In this document: piece after piece, positions 47,805 to 59,214 of the stretch
Layout: each line of letters begins with the position of its first letter
Position numbering within the stretch: position 1 is the stretch's first letter
Assembly: GCA_963971405.1 (NCBI GenBank)
Contig: OZ020485.1
Coordinates: forward strand, 29,717,921 to 29,781,920
Direction: 5' to 3'
From: Psococerastis gibbosa
Lineage: Eukaryota > Arthropoda > Insecta > Psocodea > Psocidae
DNA length: 64,000 nucleotides
Made by a program: the position numbers and the translations under genes
The notes under the pieces: generated by a model
What the model saw: the letters and a program-made list of their open reading frames with translations, nothing else
Database searches by the model: none
What the model was told of the DNA's origin: nothing

Positions 47805-48921
47805 GTGAGTACCTTCAATATTCATTTTAGTGTAGTTAAAATGATAGGATAGTAAATAAAGAGTTTTTTTTTGTTAGAAGTCAAATATTTATAAACTCTG
47901 ATTACATCGTAGATCAAGCTGTTTATTCAAACGCATAGATTTTTTTTGTGGAAAAAGCAATAGTACTCAGAATTCTTCATAGATCTCTTCTCAAATAACT
48001 TTGTGCCCATTGTACCTATAGAGACTACAAGTTTATTAAATTTTTATTCTACTCAATTTTATACTTTTTGGATTGTAAGTTAAAAAATAATAATAATAAT
48101 AATAAATTACGTGTATGTAACTTTAATTGTACTTAACTTTTGACCCCAGCGTGACAAGTAATTTTTGTACTTAGTGCTGGGGATTTATGCTTTAATTTTT
48201 TTTGATAGTTCAATTATAAATATACTTACTTACTTAGGTATACAGTACTTATTGTATAAGAATCAGCTAGCCATGATCTATTGTATAACAACGATCCATT
48301 TGAAAGGGGCTGAATAATTATTACAGCCTGACTTTGGGCAAAAAGTTAATGCAATGCATTGGGAGATTAAGCCGGTTTATTTAAAGAATGGAAACCGATA
48401 AAAACTACTTCAAACGGTTTTCTGCTGGAATGCGCTCGAGTACGGGAAACCAACTTTATCTCAAAAGAAAATACGGTAATTTGTTTTGCCTGAGTTTGGC
48501 GGAAGTCGTACTTCTCGGCGGTGGTTTTGTGGCTTTCCTTACATTTTCCATGTCAAGAGTCTTGCTGCTGCTGATAAATTATTAAAATAGTCGAAACTTG
48601 AAGGAGTTTAGACTAGTTGGAAGTCTAAGACTATACTACCGTGTATGCATGCAAAATATAATGGCCTCCTCTACTTATTAACGGCTGAGGTGAGCATTTG
48701 ATTTTTTTCTAACGCAACACCTTTTTGGACTTGTTGTCTTGTCAACTATTGGATTATGGTTGGTTGATGGTTTGATGAGGAGTTAGGACTGTCGACTGTC
48801 AATTTTTTATTTATTTTTTCTCCACCGCTCACCTTAAATATTATGGTGAATAATATAATATTGATCGTGCGCATCTCCCAGTACGCTATTAGACCTGCAG
48901 TAATACCTACCTTACACGCTC

Positions 48922-48925
<4 letters not shown>

Positions 48926-48963
<38 letters not shown>

Positions 48964-50597
48964 GCGCGGGACTCTTTCGAGTATTTGCGCCGGTCGGTGT
49001 GTGTGTGTGTGTGTGCGGAAGTCATGGGTGTTTTAGAATGGTTTTGTCTACAGTCTACAGGTGGGGCATGACTCCGGTCTTGCTTAGATAGCTTAATGTT
49101 GCCGTGACCGGCCCTAATAAGTTTGGCAGGGTGTGTGGTTTCGGTAACGAAAATCTGCCCGCTGCGTATATAGGGCATTCGGTAATTATGTGTTCCACTG
49201 ATTGTGGGACTCCGCACCTGCTGTATGTAGGGGGCTGGTCACCAGATATCAAATGTCGATGGGTAAGGCGGGTGTGCCCTATGCGCTATCTGTCAAGAGC
49301 AGTCTCTTCTGATCGATTTAGGCGATATGAGGTTTGCCAATCCCCAATAACTGGTTTGATGCTTCTTAACTTATTGTTAATGGTGTCTCGCCATGCAGCC
49401 TGCCAGGCATTTTTGGTTTCCCTTTGGATTATATTGAATACATCTGGTAAAATGGTTGTGGCCCAAGGGGCGGCAGTCATGATTGCGCCTCTTTAGCTGC
49501 CGCATCAGCTGTGCTGTTTCCTTGTATACCCACGTGGGAGGGTATCCAATGAAAATGCACTTTGGAGTTGGATGGCAAGTCTTTTAACGTTGATAATATG
49601 GCATTCGCCAGCGGACACTTCGTGCTTGTATTTTCGATGGTTTGTAAAGCACTAAGGCTGTCAGAAAAAATGACTGCTTGACTGACTTGACTGACTGAGG
49701 CAACCTGTCCGCGACGATACGGAGAACGGCTTGATATAAAGCGAAGAGTTCTGCTGTGTAAACTGAGCAGTGCTGCAGCATTGGGAACATATGGATTGAT
49801 CCATTTAGGCAGTAAGCAGCTCCGACACCCCCGCCCTTACCCATTTTGGCGCCGTCAGTGTAGATGTGATACCATGAGGCTCTTGGGTAGTTGAAGACCA
49901 AGTCCCTGAACATTGCTAAGTACAAATGAGGTGGCGTGTCTTTTTTACACATATTATGTAACTTATATGAAATTTTTGGAGGGGTAATCAGCCAGTACGG
50001 TTGAGTGCGGGTTCTTTTTGGGTGGATATCAGGAAGCTTGTGACTAAGGGAGTGCAGCAACAATTTGTTACGGTAGTGTACTGGTTTTGACGACCTGACG
50101 CGACTTTGGTACTTCGCGTGATGCTGCTCTGTAGTCACTGCTGGAAATGAGATACTGTTAGGTTGATGAATGATTTTTGTACAAAATTTCAGCATTAGTA
50201 AATTTCTTCTACCAGCAAGGGGTGGCTCGTTTGCCTCAACACAGATACTCATTATAGGGCTAGATTTAAAGGCGCCGGTACATATTCGGATTGCTTGATG
50301 GTGTACTGGGTTTAAGCACTGTAGCAGATTTTCAGACGCGGAGCCATAAATGAAACAGCCATAGTCAAGTTTTGACCTTACTAGGGTCCTATAAAGGTTT
50401 AATAGAGTATGCCGATCAGCACCCCAGTGAAAGTTGCTGACCACTTTAAGTAAATTTAGCGATTTTTCTGTTTTGGCTTTGAGCTGCAAAATATGTTCCT
50501 TCCATTTGAGTTGTCGGTCAAAAATGAGCCCCAAAAATCTGTGGGATGTCGCTATAGGGATACATTTATTATTTATCGTGAGCTTGGGCTCAGTTCT
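48926..50597 (-). mobile_element. Decayed LINE (RT end + RNase H), minus strand
   Basis: On the minus strand the element begins at 50597, directly at the SINE's 3' end, inside the reverse transcriptase, and ends in a poly(A) of about 35 (48926-48960). Frames include the HRFLGLIFD block, the thumb-like region, RNase H (IYTDGAKMGKGG, YTAELFAL, then SDSLSALQ and HWIPSHVGIQGN in another frame) and a C-terminal C-H-C block (RCGVPQSVEHIITEC). The last part matches the truncated copy at 20.2 kb. It ends KTGV-like, as does the 39.3-kb LINE, so the two are probably related groups. Confidence 0.87.
49052..50597 (-). pseudogene. LINE ORF remnant, two frameshifts and one stop
   Basis: The first piece reads RT C-terminal region and the first half of RNase H. 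A frameshift near a run of six T at about 49670 moves the second half (SDSLSALQ, then HWIPSHVGIQGNSTADAAAK) to another frame. A second shift near 49482 leads to the frame at 49286-49480, and a TAG at 49286-49288 interrupts the same frame that continues (RIGHTRLTHRHLISGDQ) to the C-terminal block and a stop near 49055. These breaks indicate an inactive copy. D, E and D of the RNase H site are still readable across the frames. Confidence 0.8.
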
Positions 50598-50755
50598 ATG
50601 ACTAAGCCAACCTAGTGGAGATAGCCCTCTCTTAAACTTGACTAGGAAAGCCCGGGACCACCTGCTTTGCATGGCCAGAAAATGTTGCAAGTGTGGGACT
50701 CGAAACAACAACCTTTCGGGTGAAATTCGGAGTCTGTACCACTACATGTCCTGAC
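50598..50755 (-). mobile_element. tRNA-Glu-like SINE, copy 4, fused to the LINE
   Basis: On the minus strand: TAGTGGTACAGACTCCG, TTTCACCCGAAAGGTTG, B box GTTTCGAGTCCC, TTTTCTGGCCATGC, GTCCCGGGCTTTCCTAG and the usual 3' end GGCTTAGTCATAGAAC. The next base begins LINE coding sequence. The middle is shorter than in the 11.9-kb copy. Confidence 0.85.
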
Positions 50756-51628
50756 CATAAGGCGAAAACAAAAACAAAAACCTTGTCGATTCAGCCATAG
50801 TCCGTATTTTCAAACCTGCAATCAACATACAGTACAGTATTAGATTACCTACAGTTTTAAGTGGATTTTCTAATGAGTCTACCATGCCGTTTGGTACGTA
50901 TTTACGTAACCCCCAGATTAAGTTAATAATAAACGGTATAGTAGGTCAAAACGTCTCTAAAAGGGCATTAAGAAAGGAAATAATAATTTAGAGCTGAGAA
51001 GTTGAATTTCTTTGTTAATTGTATAGTGAAGTAAAAGGAATGGGATATGTCCGGAGTGCCTGTGGAGCTGAGAAAGACAAAGAACTGTGAGTATAAATAA
51101 CTAAATCGAGTGCCCATGCAAACAAGTTTTTAAAATTCAGAATGGAAAGAAAATGTAAGATAGAAAGCTCTATTGTTGGCTCGCGTTGTTTTTGTTTTTA
51201 TTGTAGGATTTAGTAAATGATTAATGTGTTGTATTTGCCGTCGGGGTTTTTACTTTTCTACTATACGTATTCCGTTAGAGAGAGGAAGACATGAAAAAAT
51301 TGACGGAAACGGGATTAGAACCATCATGGCCGTGCCCAGGGGGGTGGTCCAAGGGGTCCGGACCCCCCCACCGAAATAATTTTTGAAGTTATACTTCTTT
51401 ACGATCGAGAGTGAATTTTGAGGATGCGCGCGCATCTGTAACTCCAAAAGTTCACAGAATGAGGCTGCCAACAGCATAGAAATAGAACCTAGATATTAGT
51501 CGCGCATGTTGGTACACTCGTCACCTCTGATCACTGTTTTCTGGACAGGTATTGTCATCCGCCGTTTTCTATCCGTGTTTTAGTGTATTGTCATGTTTCT
51601 AGTTTTTATGTGCTAATAAATTATATTC

Positions 51629-52012
51629 AGTCAGTGGCGTAGCCAAGGGGGGGGGGTCAGTGAGGTCTGGATCCCCCCCCAAAATTTAGCAAAACAGAAA
51701 AATGTTCAGATATTTATTCAAAAAAATTCCCCGGTGAGACCCCGGTCCCCCTGTTTCCAGTTTTGTTAATAATGTTATCGTCTGTAAAATCAATTTTTTT
51801 TTTGCCGACAAACTATTTCAGGCCTATCTTTAAAAAAAAAAAAATCCACACGGTAGCCCCCGGGCCCCCCTTGTTAGCTGTATTATTCTTCATATTTTTT
51901 TTTATGTAAACCTGTATTTTTTGAAGAATTCATCCATTAATAAATTACGGATTTTTTTTAGGACCCCCCCCCCAAATCAAAACCTGGGGCGCGGCCTTGC
52001 TGACCACTGCAC
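51629..52012. mobile_element. hAT-like non-autonomous element or end-repeat (tentative)
   Basis: CAGTGGCGTAGCCAAGG at the left and CGGCCTTGCTGACCACTG at the right are imperfect inverse partners. Between them are C- and G-rich runs and a repeated GGxCCCCCCC motif, also at 51340-51390. CAGTGGCGTA ends are known from hAT-type elements in invertebrates. No matching 8-bp flank was found, so this stays tentative. Confidence 0.45.
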
Positions 52013-52980
52013 CAAATCCGTCCCTGATATCGTCCATTTCTCCATGTCTTCCCTCTCTAATTCTCCTGTCTGTAGGGGCTTTTTACAAAGCTAAACTATA
52101 GGTTGTTTGTGCCTCTAATTGTTGTTAAATGATAACAAAGGTACTGTATTAATACGTATTTCGTAACCGTTGACTGTTCTCAAATGTGGTTTCAATAGTT
52201 TTATTTTTTTTAAAGTTAATTTACTGTAGTATATGCACCTACAATATATTTGCAGTGTATCGTACTTTATAAACAAAGTGCAGCTTCGTCGCCCTTAGCC
52301 GCCCCAGCACGAGGTACCCAATTATCTTATTACCGATGTTAAAAATGTATGGCAAACACTTTAGCCATCAAAGTGCTATTCTAAAATTATTTCCTTTACA
52401 TTTTTTACCCCATAATAAGTTACTTTTTAACACCTTAGTACGCCAGCTTATACTTATGGCAGTAGAAAGCTGCTATTAATGGCGTTACATTTTAGTTTGT
52501 AATCCCAGGTGGCTGGCTCATAGGCGTTGATGGGAAATTGAGAAACGGGGCCAGAGTACTTACCAACTTTGCAACTTCATAATAATTTTGCCGTAACTTG
52601 TCTTGATAGTATGAATAAAACTTTGAGATGTTAAGATTTCATTTACTCAAAGAATTATAGCTTTAAAACGTATGTGTTGAATATTGGACAGCATGTTCGC
52701 CTACCTACCGCTACTTTATTCCCTTCAATTATAAAATAATGCAACCATTCTCCTGGATTTCAATAATTTATTAGTTTGAATTTCCCGCGCATATTTTAAC
52801 ACTGTCTCGTGACACCTTACTAATTGACTAACTGACCATTTTCCTTTATACTTTCTTGTCAATTACATGTTGATTACTTGATTGTATAATATAACAGAAA
52901 CATTTATTTATTTATTATTTATTTATTTAAAATGCGGTATTAAAAAATAAACCCCGGCATATAAATCCCGGTGTTACGTT

Positions 52981-53868
52981 AATGAGGTTCTGTAGGGACA
53001 GTTTTGGTCACTAGGTTCGCTGACGACAAACCGATATCCATATTATTCAAAATAGCCGCCGTTTGCATGTGAAAACTAAGCTCTTATCATCTAATTAATT
53101 CTTTAAATATTTTTATAATATTTTTACTATGCCTGGACCTTATTTCGCTGCATATAATTTAATATATATATTCTCCATGATTTATAGAAAAATATCACTT
53201 TAAAATAATACGTAATTAAAAATAATTTTAAAATAGTATTGACAAGCCCCTACACCTCCACATGATTTGCTTGCGGCAGTGGGGACCAATCATTGAACTA
53301 TATATATATATATATATGCATATCAATGGGACCAATAGAAGATCCGCCATCTTTTGGCCTCAGATTTTCGCGCCAAATGAAACTCTAGTTATCTTATGGT
53401 AGCCTACCTAACCCAACATTTTTAAAACAAAAAAAAAATGTGTCTTTATTTAATATTTAGGCTGTCTAACTTCACTATTATAATTAATAGGCTTTCCCAA
53501 AATAGCTGAAAATTATGTGGATTAAAAATAAACAATAGCATCAAAAAAGTTCAATCATCCAAAACAACAACTATACTGTACCCTATGAAATTTTAAATGT
53601 AGCAAATGCAAAATTAAATTATAGGCAATAATAACAGGGCAACAAAAAGGCATTTTCTCTTAGTTTTTAAATAATATACAGAATACCCCTTGCTGTGAGC
53701 CCAAAAATGGCGGAAATCAAATGACCATGCGACACTAACGCCAATGGTACTTCTAGTATATTATATTAGAAGTTCTTTGAGTATTGAGGCTTATGGAAAA
53801 ATCAACGCTTTGATATCATTGCAACTGGTGCTGCCATCTACAAAATGACGTCACAAATGAACCTCATT
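52981..53868. mobile_element. AATGAGGTTC-ended element, interrupted copy
   Basis: Same ends and body as 20683-21030, but split at 53243-53779 by an insertion. Outside the insertion the copies differ by scattered substitutions and small indels. Confidence 0.85.
53243..53779. mobile_element. 537-bp insertion flanked by 8-bp duplication (hAT-like)
   Basis: AGTATTGA occurs at 53235-53242 and 53780-53787; the uninterrupted copy at 20.9 kb has it once. The ends (CAAGCCCC and GTTCTTTG) share only a few inverted bases, but subterminal blocks (GATCCGCCATCTTTTGGCCTC and, reversed, ATTTCCGCCATTTTTGGGCTC) form an imperfect inverted pair. Contains an (AT)n run at 53299-53318. An 8-bp duplication fits hAT-type elements. 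Confidence 0.8.
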
Positions 53869-54398
53869 CTAAATCGCCGTAATAGGGATAATGCTGGAAT
53901 TTGAACAAATGAATAGTCATTGATACATTTCCCCGCTGAAAATAAAAAAAACTAAGCTAGCCTGGATACGATTGGCGTCTTTGCTTTTTTCATTCAATAA
54001 ATTACCCCTGTCAGTGTCAGCTAAGAGTTGTAGAAGTGTCTCACTATTGTCACAAAACTATTTGTTGTTCAACTCCTACGGGAGGAAAAATGAAATATAA
54101 TGTTGCTTTCTCATCCTGCTGTTCCTGACATCTCATTTACTCGTATAAAACTCGGCTCAACTTTCCTTCTTCATCGCCACTTGGAGAATTCTTTTAATAT
54201 AATGAGACAGTCCTGGTTCATCTTCTCACTAATCTTTGCTTATTATTTGGACGTAAGTTCATTTGTTGTGGTAATATCCATCGTTCCATCAGTTGGAAAC
54301 AGTATTGGCTATATTGCAGTGGTCCGACAGAAGCGAATGTCGTGAAGTTGCCGCACAGTTCAGAGCATTAGTGCTTTCCTATTTATACGTTAGTATAA

Positions 54399-54540
54399 GG
54401 CGGGGTTTCCACATACGTCAATGGTCAGTGGTAAATGCGGTATTGACGTTTTAGCAGACATTAAAGACATACTAAAAATGTCTGCTACCACGTCAAAACC
54501 ATATTTACCATTGGCCATTGACGTATGTGGAAACCCCGCC
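54399..54540. mobile_element. Palindromic MITE copy D
   Basis: 142 bp from GGCGGGGTTTCCACATACG to its inverse, flanked by TAA on both sides. Same orientation as copy B. The arm segment (CAGTGGTAAATGCGG) differs from copy B (CAATGAGAAATATGA) but pairs with its own partner (CCATATTTACCATTGG). Confidence 0.92.
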
Positions 54541-54543
54541 TAA

Positions 54544-54640
54544 GGAAAACTTTGTGATGGTGGAAATTTTTTGATTTTGTGGATTTACACGTTATGACTT
54601 ATGAGGTTCCACGAACCAAACAGTGGTTTTTACGTTTTTT
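54544..54640 (+). repeat. Dispersed repeat of the 3816 family
   Basis: GGAAAACTTTGTGATGGTGG, TTTTTTGATTTTGTGGATTTACACG and GAGGTTCCACGAACCAAACA correspond to the unit at 3986-4135. Confidence 0.6.
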
Positions 54641-54680
54641 GCCATTTGGTCAGTGATATTTTGTTCTCAGGACTTGTCAC

Positions 54681-54962
54681 ATGCTGAGCCTCAAATCGGA
54701 AATGGAATTGACTAGTAGATATGGGTAATGTACACAATTGTGTATTAAACATGTTCAGCCTCAAATCGGAAATTGAATTGACTAGTAGATGTGCGCTTGT
54801 ACACAAATTGTGTATTAAACATTCTGAGCCTCAAATCGGAAATGGAATTGACTAGTAAATATGCGTATGTACACAATTGTGTATTAAACATGCTGAGCCT
54901 CAAATTTGAAATAGAATTGACTAGTAAATATGCGTATGTACACAATTGTGTATTAAAAATTC
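54681..54962. repeat. Tandem repeat, 4 x 70 bp
   Basis: Units contain CAGCCTCAAATCGGAAATxG, AATTGACTAGTA, GTACACAATTGTGTATTAAA; starts are spaced 70, 70 and 69. CACAATTGTG inside each unit is palindromic. Open frames on both strands are a side effect. Confidence 0.93.
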
Positions 54963-56951
54963 GTAGCTCACGGAGGCCAGCATTGGTGGCCATTGCCATT
55001 CAAAACGGATTCTTTCTCTTTTAAAATTCTTCCACTGATTCAATCAAAATCGCGGATAATAAATTATAATAACTTTCAAAATTAAATGAAAGCCGAACTC
55101 TCTTCCTAAAAATTTAATTATGGGCCTGGATGGGACTTTGTAGAAACGACAGTGGGTACAGTAATTACTAATTAGGCTACAGACGGAAAAGTTTTTAATT
55201 TGATGAAAAATTCTCCAACATTTAAATACTGAAATAACTTCTCGTGGGAGCCAAGAGTCCGTCTAAATTTGATAGTCATTTAATTTTTTGGTTTCTATAA
55301 GATTTTTTGCTACATTTCGCTATAGTTTTCGATTATCCTCTACGCTACACAATGGGAAAGGGCTCTCTCTCCATTTCCATCTTTGCACTTCAAACGTATA
55401 AAGTATGTATTTACAGTGTTCCGGATATTCTGCTGAAATCCATTGTGTCTTTATTATTGTTCATCGTGTCCGATATGTACGGGTAGCATCACGGATTTTG
55501 ACTGTACTTTCTTATTACCTCTCATGGGCTCAAATTTGGTGCACTTTGCTCATTTCAATTTTCAGGTAATGTCATCATAATTTGCTTAATTTATTTAGTA
55601 TATTAGCCTATTTATTAAAAATACCATACAATATACAATTATTTATGGTGTACAGGTGGCCGTCGTTGTGTGTATATCTTTCATAGCCATATCGTAGATT
55701 TGCTCACTTCATGAAATTTTCTAGAATTGCAAGCGCTTTGTTGATGTGTGAAGAAGCTACCATTTCATGAAATTCTCGAGCATTTCGGCAAGTGAGCAAA
55801 TCTATGACGTATCGACTTCGGCATGTTTATACAATTTAAATTTAATTTTACTGTTGGTCATGGTATCGGAGACGTGTCTTAACTCAACACGGGTACCCCG
55901 GTACTCACCTATAGAGGCGACTGAAGAGATCAATCGGATACATTCATTAAATTATCTTTATGCGACTAACCTTAAAAAAATGTGAAAGTTTAGCAGTGTG
56001 AACAATTTATTACACGATGTGTAATCGAGTATTGTTTCTTCTGAACTATTCCTAGTGGCCTTCTCAGCAACTCATAAAGAGGATAATAATAGGTAGAAGA
56101 GGCAGAGAACTTACTCTTTCAACATTTCCCATGATTTGTCTTAAATCCAACCTCTCCACTTTCCCCCACAATCCTTAATTTGCTCATTAACTCACTTTGA
56201 TCTAATTCGAGATTGTCTACGATTCTCGTGAGCACGTAGAATTTGCGCTGTATTTAGAACACGTTTATCTTGTCTCAATTAGGCTACAATGCTCACAACT
56301 CAACACGTACTCAAGACGTACGTTGATGATTTTAGGTGAGGAGAAAATGGCCCTCCTCTGAGTCTGACACGTGTCTATGTGTTTCTTCTACACCAGTTAT
56401 CAATCATCCCGATCATGGCGATTTGGGATTATTATAATACCGGTGTTTATTCAATTGTTTTTAAACAAATGAGTGCAAAATGCGAGGGAAATTCAAATTG
56501 ATAAAATAATCTTTTTGGTGAGTTTTCAATTTTTTCTCCCTTAGATGTAGACACATTAATTAAAATTATTATTATATTTCAAAATTCTACCTATGCATTT
56601 TAATGTTTATTACTATTTCCTTCAATTATTAAACAATGCAACTCTTGTATATTCTAATAATTTATTAATTTGAGTGTCCTGCACTTATTTTAACACCGTC
56701 ACGTGACACCTTACTACCACGGTATTATAATAATCCCAAATTGCCATGATCTATACTGGATGATAAAGAATTTGTAATTTTTGGTGGGCCATATTTAAAA
56801 CCCAATCATTTTTAAAGATTTTTATGAAAGCCTTTGCTGTGAACTCTAAAAGTAAGGCAATTGAAAAGTCTAATAAGAGCTGCTTTAATTTGAACTTGTC
56901 GACAGTTTTTAACTAAGCCTATTTAAATATTTACCTCTTTTGTCTTTACAG

Positions 56952-57160
56952 ATGAAGAACGTAGACAAGTCGCAGCCTGTCGATTGTCCCTTTTAGAAAG
57001 TCTACTGCTTAAAGATGTAATTCGGTTCAATGATGCTTCTAAAATCAAGATCAATAGCTTACTGGAGGATTTGCGCTGCGTAAAAGAAACGTATGGCAGT
57101 GATGGGCCCAACTCAGCTGCTGCTGGTAGATTTGAGTGGGTTGATAGCCCTTTAGTAAAG
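56952..57160 (+). CDS. MDN1: Midasin, exon b (AAA6, up to FEWVD motif)
   Basis: Acceptor TGTCTTTACAG, donor AAAG/GTATTG. 69 complete codons plus two bases shared with the previous exon. The chain starts DEERRQVAACRLSLL, has a helical stretch, and ends in GRFEWVDSPLVK. FEWVD followed by LV is a strongly recognisable midasin motif just before the Walker B segment. Ends in phase 0, matching the next exon. Confidence 0.9.
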
Positions 57161-59002
57161 GTATTGTTTAAAATGTTTATGTTTAACCATCCCTGTCCCG
57201 GTAGTTAGTCACCTGTTACCAGCCAAGATGCACAGAACACGAATATTTCTACAATTGGATCACATCTACGCGTTTTAGTTGACTAAAAGTTGCCTTTCCA
57301 AAACACTTACACAATTATTATTATGTATTATTAAGTTAAAATTTTTAACGCTATTGTATAGAAAATCGGTGCAATATAGAACTATCTTATCTTTCTCCTG
57401 TATAGCTCGGATCATCGCTTTTTAATTCCAAGTTTGCATTTCGAGCTAAATTTGGTGCTTTTTGAAACCAAAGTTTTTAAAAAATGGCCATTGTAGGTTT
57501 ATACGAGCTGATGCCAATGACAAGGTGCCAGCTGACTTGTTAATTCACGATTAAGATAAAATCGGACCCTCTCACTACCCGCTTTTTGTACATAGTCGAA
57601 ATTCTCATAAAATATCAGAGCCGTAAATGGGATGGGGTGGACTTAACCTAACCTACCTTTTCACGCCTTGAAATACTGTGACTACACGGTGGTAGTACCG
57701 GCCACATACTTCTATACAATATGTACTAAAATGTAGGGAGCTTTTTTTCCACGTTATGGCATCTCATATTTATGGGTATATGATTGATATTTTATGAGAA
57801 CTTTGACTTAAAACAAGAAACGTCTAGTGGCGTGTCCAATCTCCTACAAAACCCAAAAATAATTAGAGGAACCGTGAGTGCCTGTAATATATTCTGTCGA
57901 CAACATTTACGGAATTAACTGACATTGGGAAGCATGCAATTAGACGTGATGACGTTTGTTAGACGCAGCGTTATAATTACCTGGGGACTGAGATTTCCGG
58001 CGACAAAGGGACCTTTGGGAAACAAACAATGGGGAAGGTTCCCCGCAACAATCTGGCAGCTTAAATCCAAGTCAAGGAGGAGTCTCCAAGTTAATTGGGT
58101 TTCCCCTGCGACGTTTACCCCCAAACAATACCATTTAACCCCGTGCTCACTCCATGACTAGGCTTTAACATTATGATTATGCACGGCAAGTCTCCCATTG
58201 CACCTGAGACCTAGAAATTAAGGTTTGTAATGGGAATTTCAAACTTTTAATGTCCTTGTTACTGGCATTTTAATTCTACGACCGGTCGGAATGGTAAGGA
58301 TTTAAAGCTTTTCAAACTGTTATGGGCATTGTCACTCCTCACATATTTACAGTACAAGCATGGAAAGAGCAGGATAAACGGAACTTAAGTTATTATTTAA
58401 TTCATAGTATACCTTTATAGACATTGTTCATAAACAAAATATTCATTTAAATTTAAATTTATTATCAACATAAAAAATACAAGATATAGCAATTCACATG
58501 CTATTCATGGTATTTATAATAGGATTTTCACTGTGAAACCTGGACGTTAGTTGGTTATGGGCAGTGAAGCTCATCAATCAATGTGCAATTTATCATGCGC
58601 CCAACTCCGGTCCATTACATCTACTTACGTCGTCCAGCCTGAGGAGCACATGCACAGTTCTTTATTGAATTGAAGGATTTCTTAAGGCGGCTATTCCACC
58701 GACGTCGTTTTTCATTGTACATGTGCATGACGTGGTAGCAGACATCATTAATTAGTCTCTACCATATTATAACTTAATTTATAATAGATAAGTTAAGTAT
58801 CTACATTATAGTCTCCTTAAAATATGGCAGAGACTTATTAATGATGTCTGCTACCACGTCATGCACATGCACATTGAAAAACGACGTCGGTGGAATAGCC
58901 ACCTAATGAAGACATTTCAAAAGCCTTTGTTCTGGTGTGAAGTGTCAGCAGCGTTCTCCTCGCCAAGAGTAGTCTTTTCTGACAAGTATTGTTTCATTGC
59001 AG
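57161..59002 (+). other. Midasin intron with a MITE
   Basis: GTATTG to TTTCATTGCAG. Holds MITE copy E (58686-58903). Frames at 57915-58161 on both strands are judged chance. No other feature seen. Confidence 0.6.
58686..58903. mobile_element. Palindromic MITE copy E (218 bp)
   Basis: GGCGGCTATTCCACCGACGTC to GACGTCGGTGGAATAGCCACC, flanked by TAA on both sides. Both arms carry GACGTGGTAGCAGACAT, and the loop is longer (about 95 bp) than in copies B-D. Arms pair well with each other but their middle part is unrelated to copies B-D. Confidence 0.9.
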
Positions 59003-59214
59003 AGTCTCCAGGACGGGTCGTGGTTGCTTCTTGAAGACGTAAACTTGTGCTCCAATGCCGTTCTGGACCGGCTGAACGCTGTGGTGGAACCGGGAGGCGA
59101 GCTGACGATAGGGGAGCGCGGCTGCCGGGCGGACGGTTCCCTCGTCTCCGTCAAACCCCACCCCAACTTCCGGCTTTTCTTTACCGTTAATCCTTCCAAT
59201 GGCACTATATCCAG
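59003..59214 (+). CDS. MDN1: Midasin, exon c (AAA6 Walker B region)
   Basis: Acceptor TTTCATTGCAG, donor CCAG/GTATAT, phase 2 end. Encodes SLQDGSWLLLEDVNLCS (Walker B-like LLLED with its acidic pair), VLDRLNAVVEPGGELTIGER and PHPNFRLFFTVNPSNG (sensor 1-type segment with the N of VNP). These are signature strings of midasin AAA modules, in order and at the expected spacing. Walker B is usually LLDNxN in this family; here the aspartate-asparagine pair is ED, with E and D both acidic. Confidence 0.96.

Larger units (their letters stand above)
47805..56951 (+). other. Midasin intron, 9.1 kb, repeat-rich
   Basis: Starts GTGAGT and ends TGTCTTTACAG. Within it: a LINE/SINE chimera (48926-50755), a hAT-like repeat (51629-52012), a nested transposon pair (52981-53868), a MITE (54399-54540) and a tandem array (54681-54962). 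The remaining stretches (47.8-48.9, 50.8-51.6, 52.0-53.0 and 55.0-56.9 kb) show no further gene; the 48388-48585 frame is judged chance. Confidence 0.75.

Noticed and set aside
48388..48585. 65-codon frame with a hydrophobic stretch in the midasin intron
   Set aside because: Single short frame, no splice sites, AT-rich composition like the intron.
49104..49496. Plus-strand 130-codon frame
   Set aside because: Antisense of the decayed LINE's C-terminal region.
54745..55024. Open frames on both strands with repeated peptides
   Set aside because: They follow from the 70-bp tandem repeat being free of stops; no splice or start context.
57915..58161. Open frames on both strands in a midasin intron
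   Set aside because: No phase-compatible splice sites with neighbouring exons and no recognisable motif.
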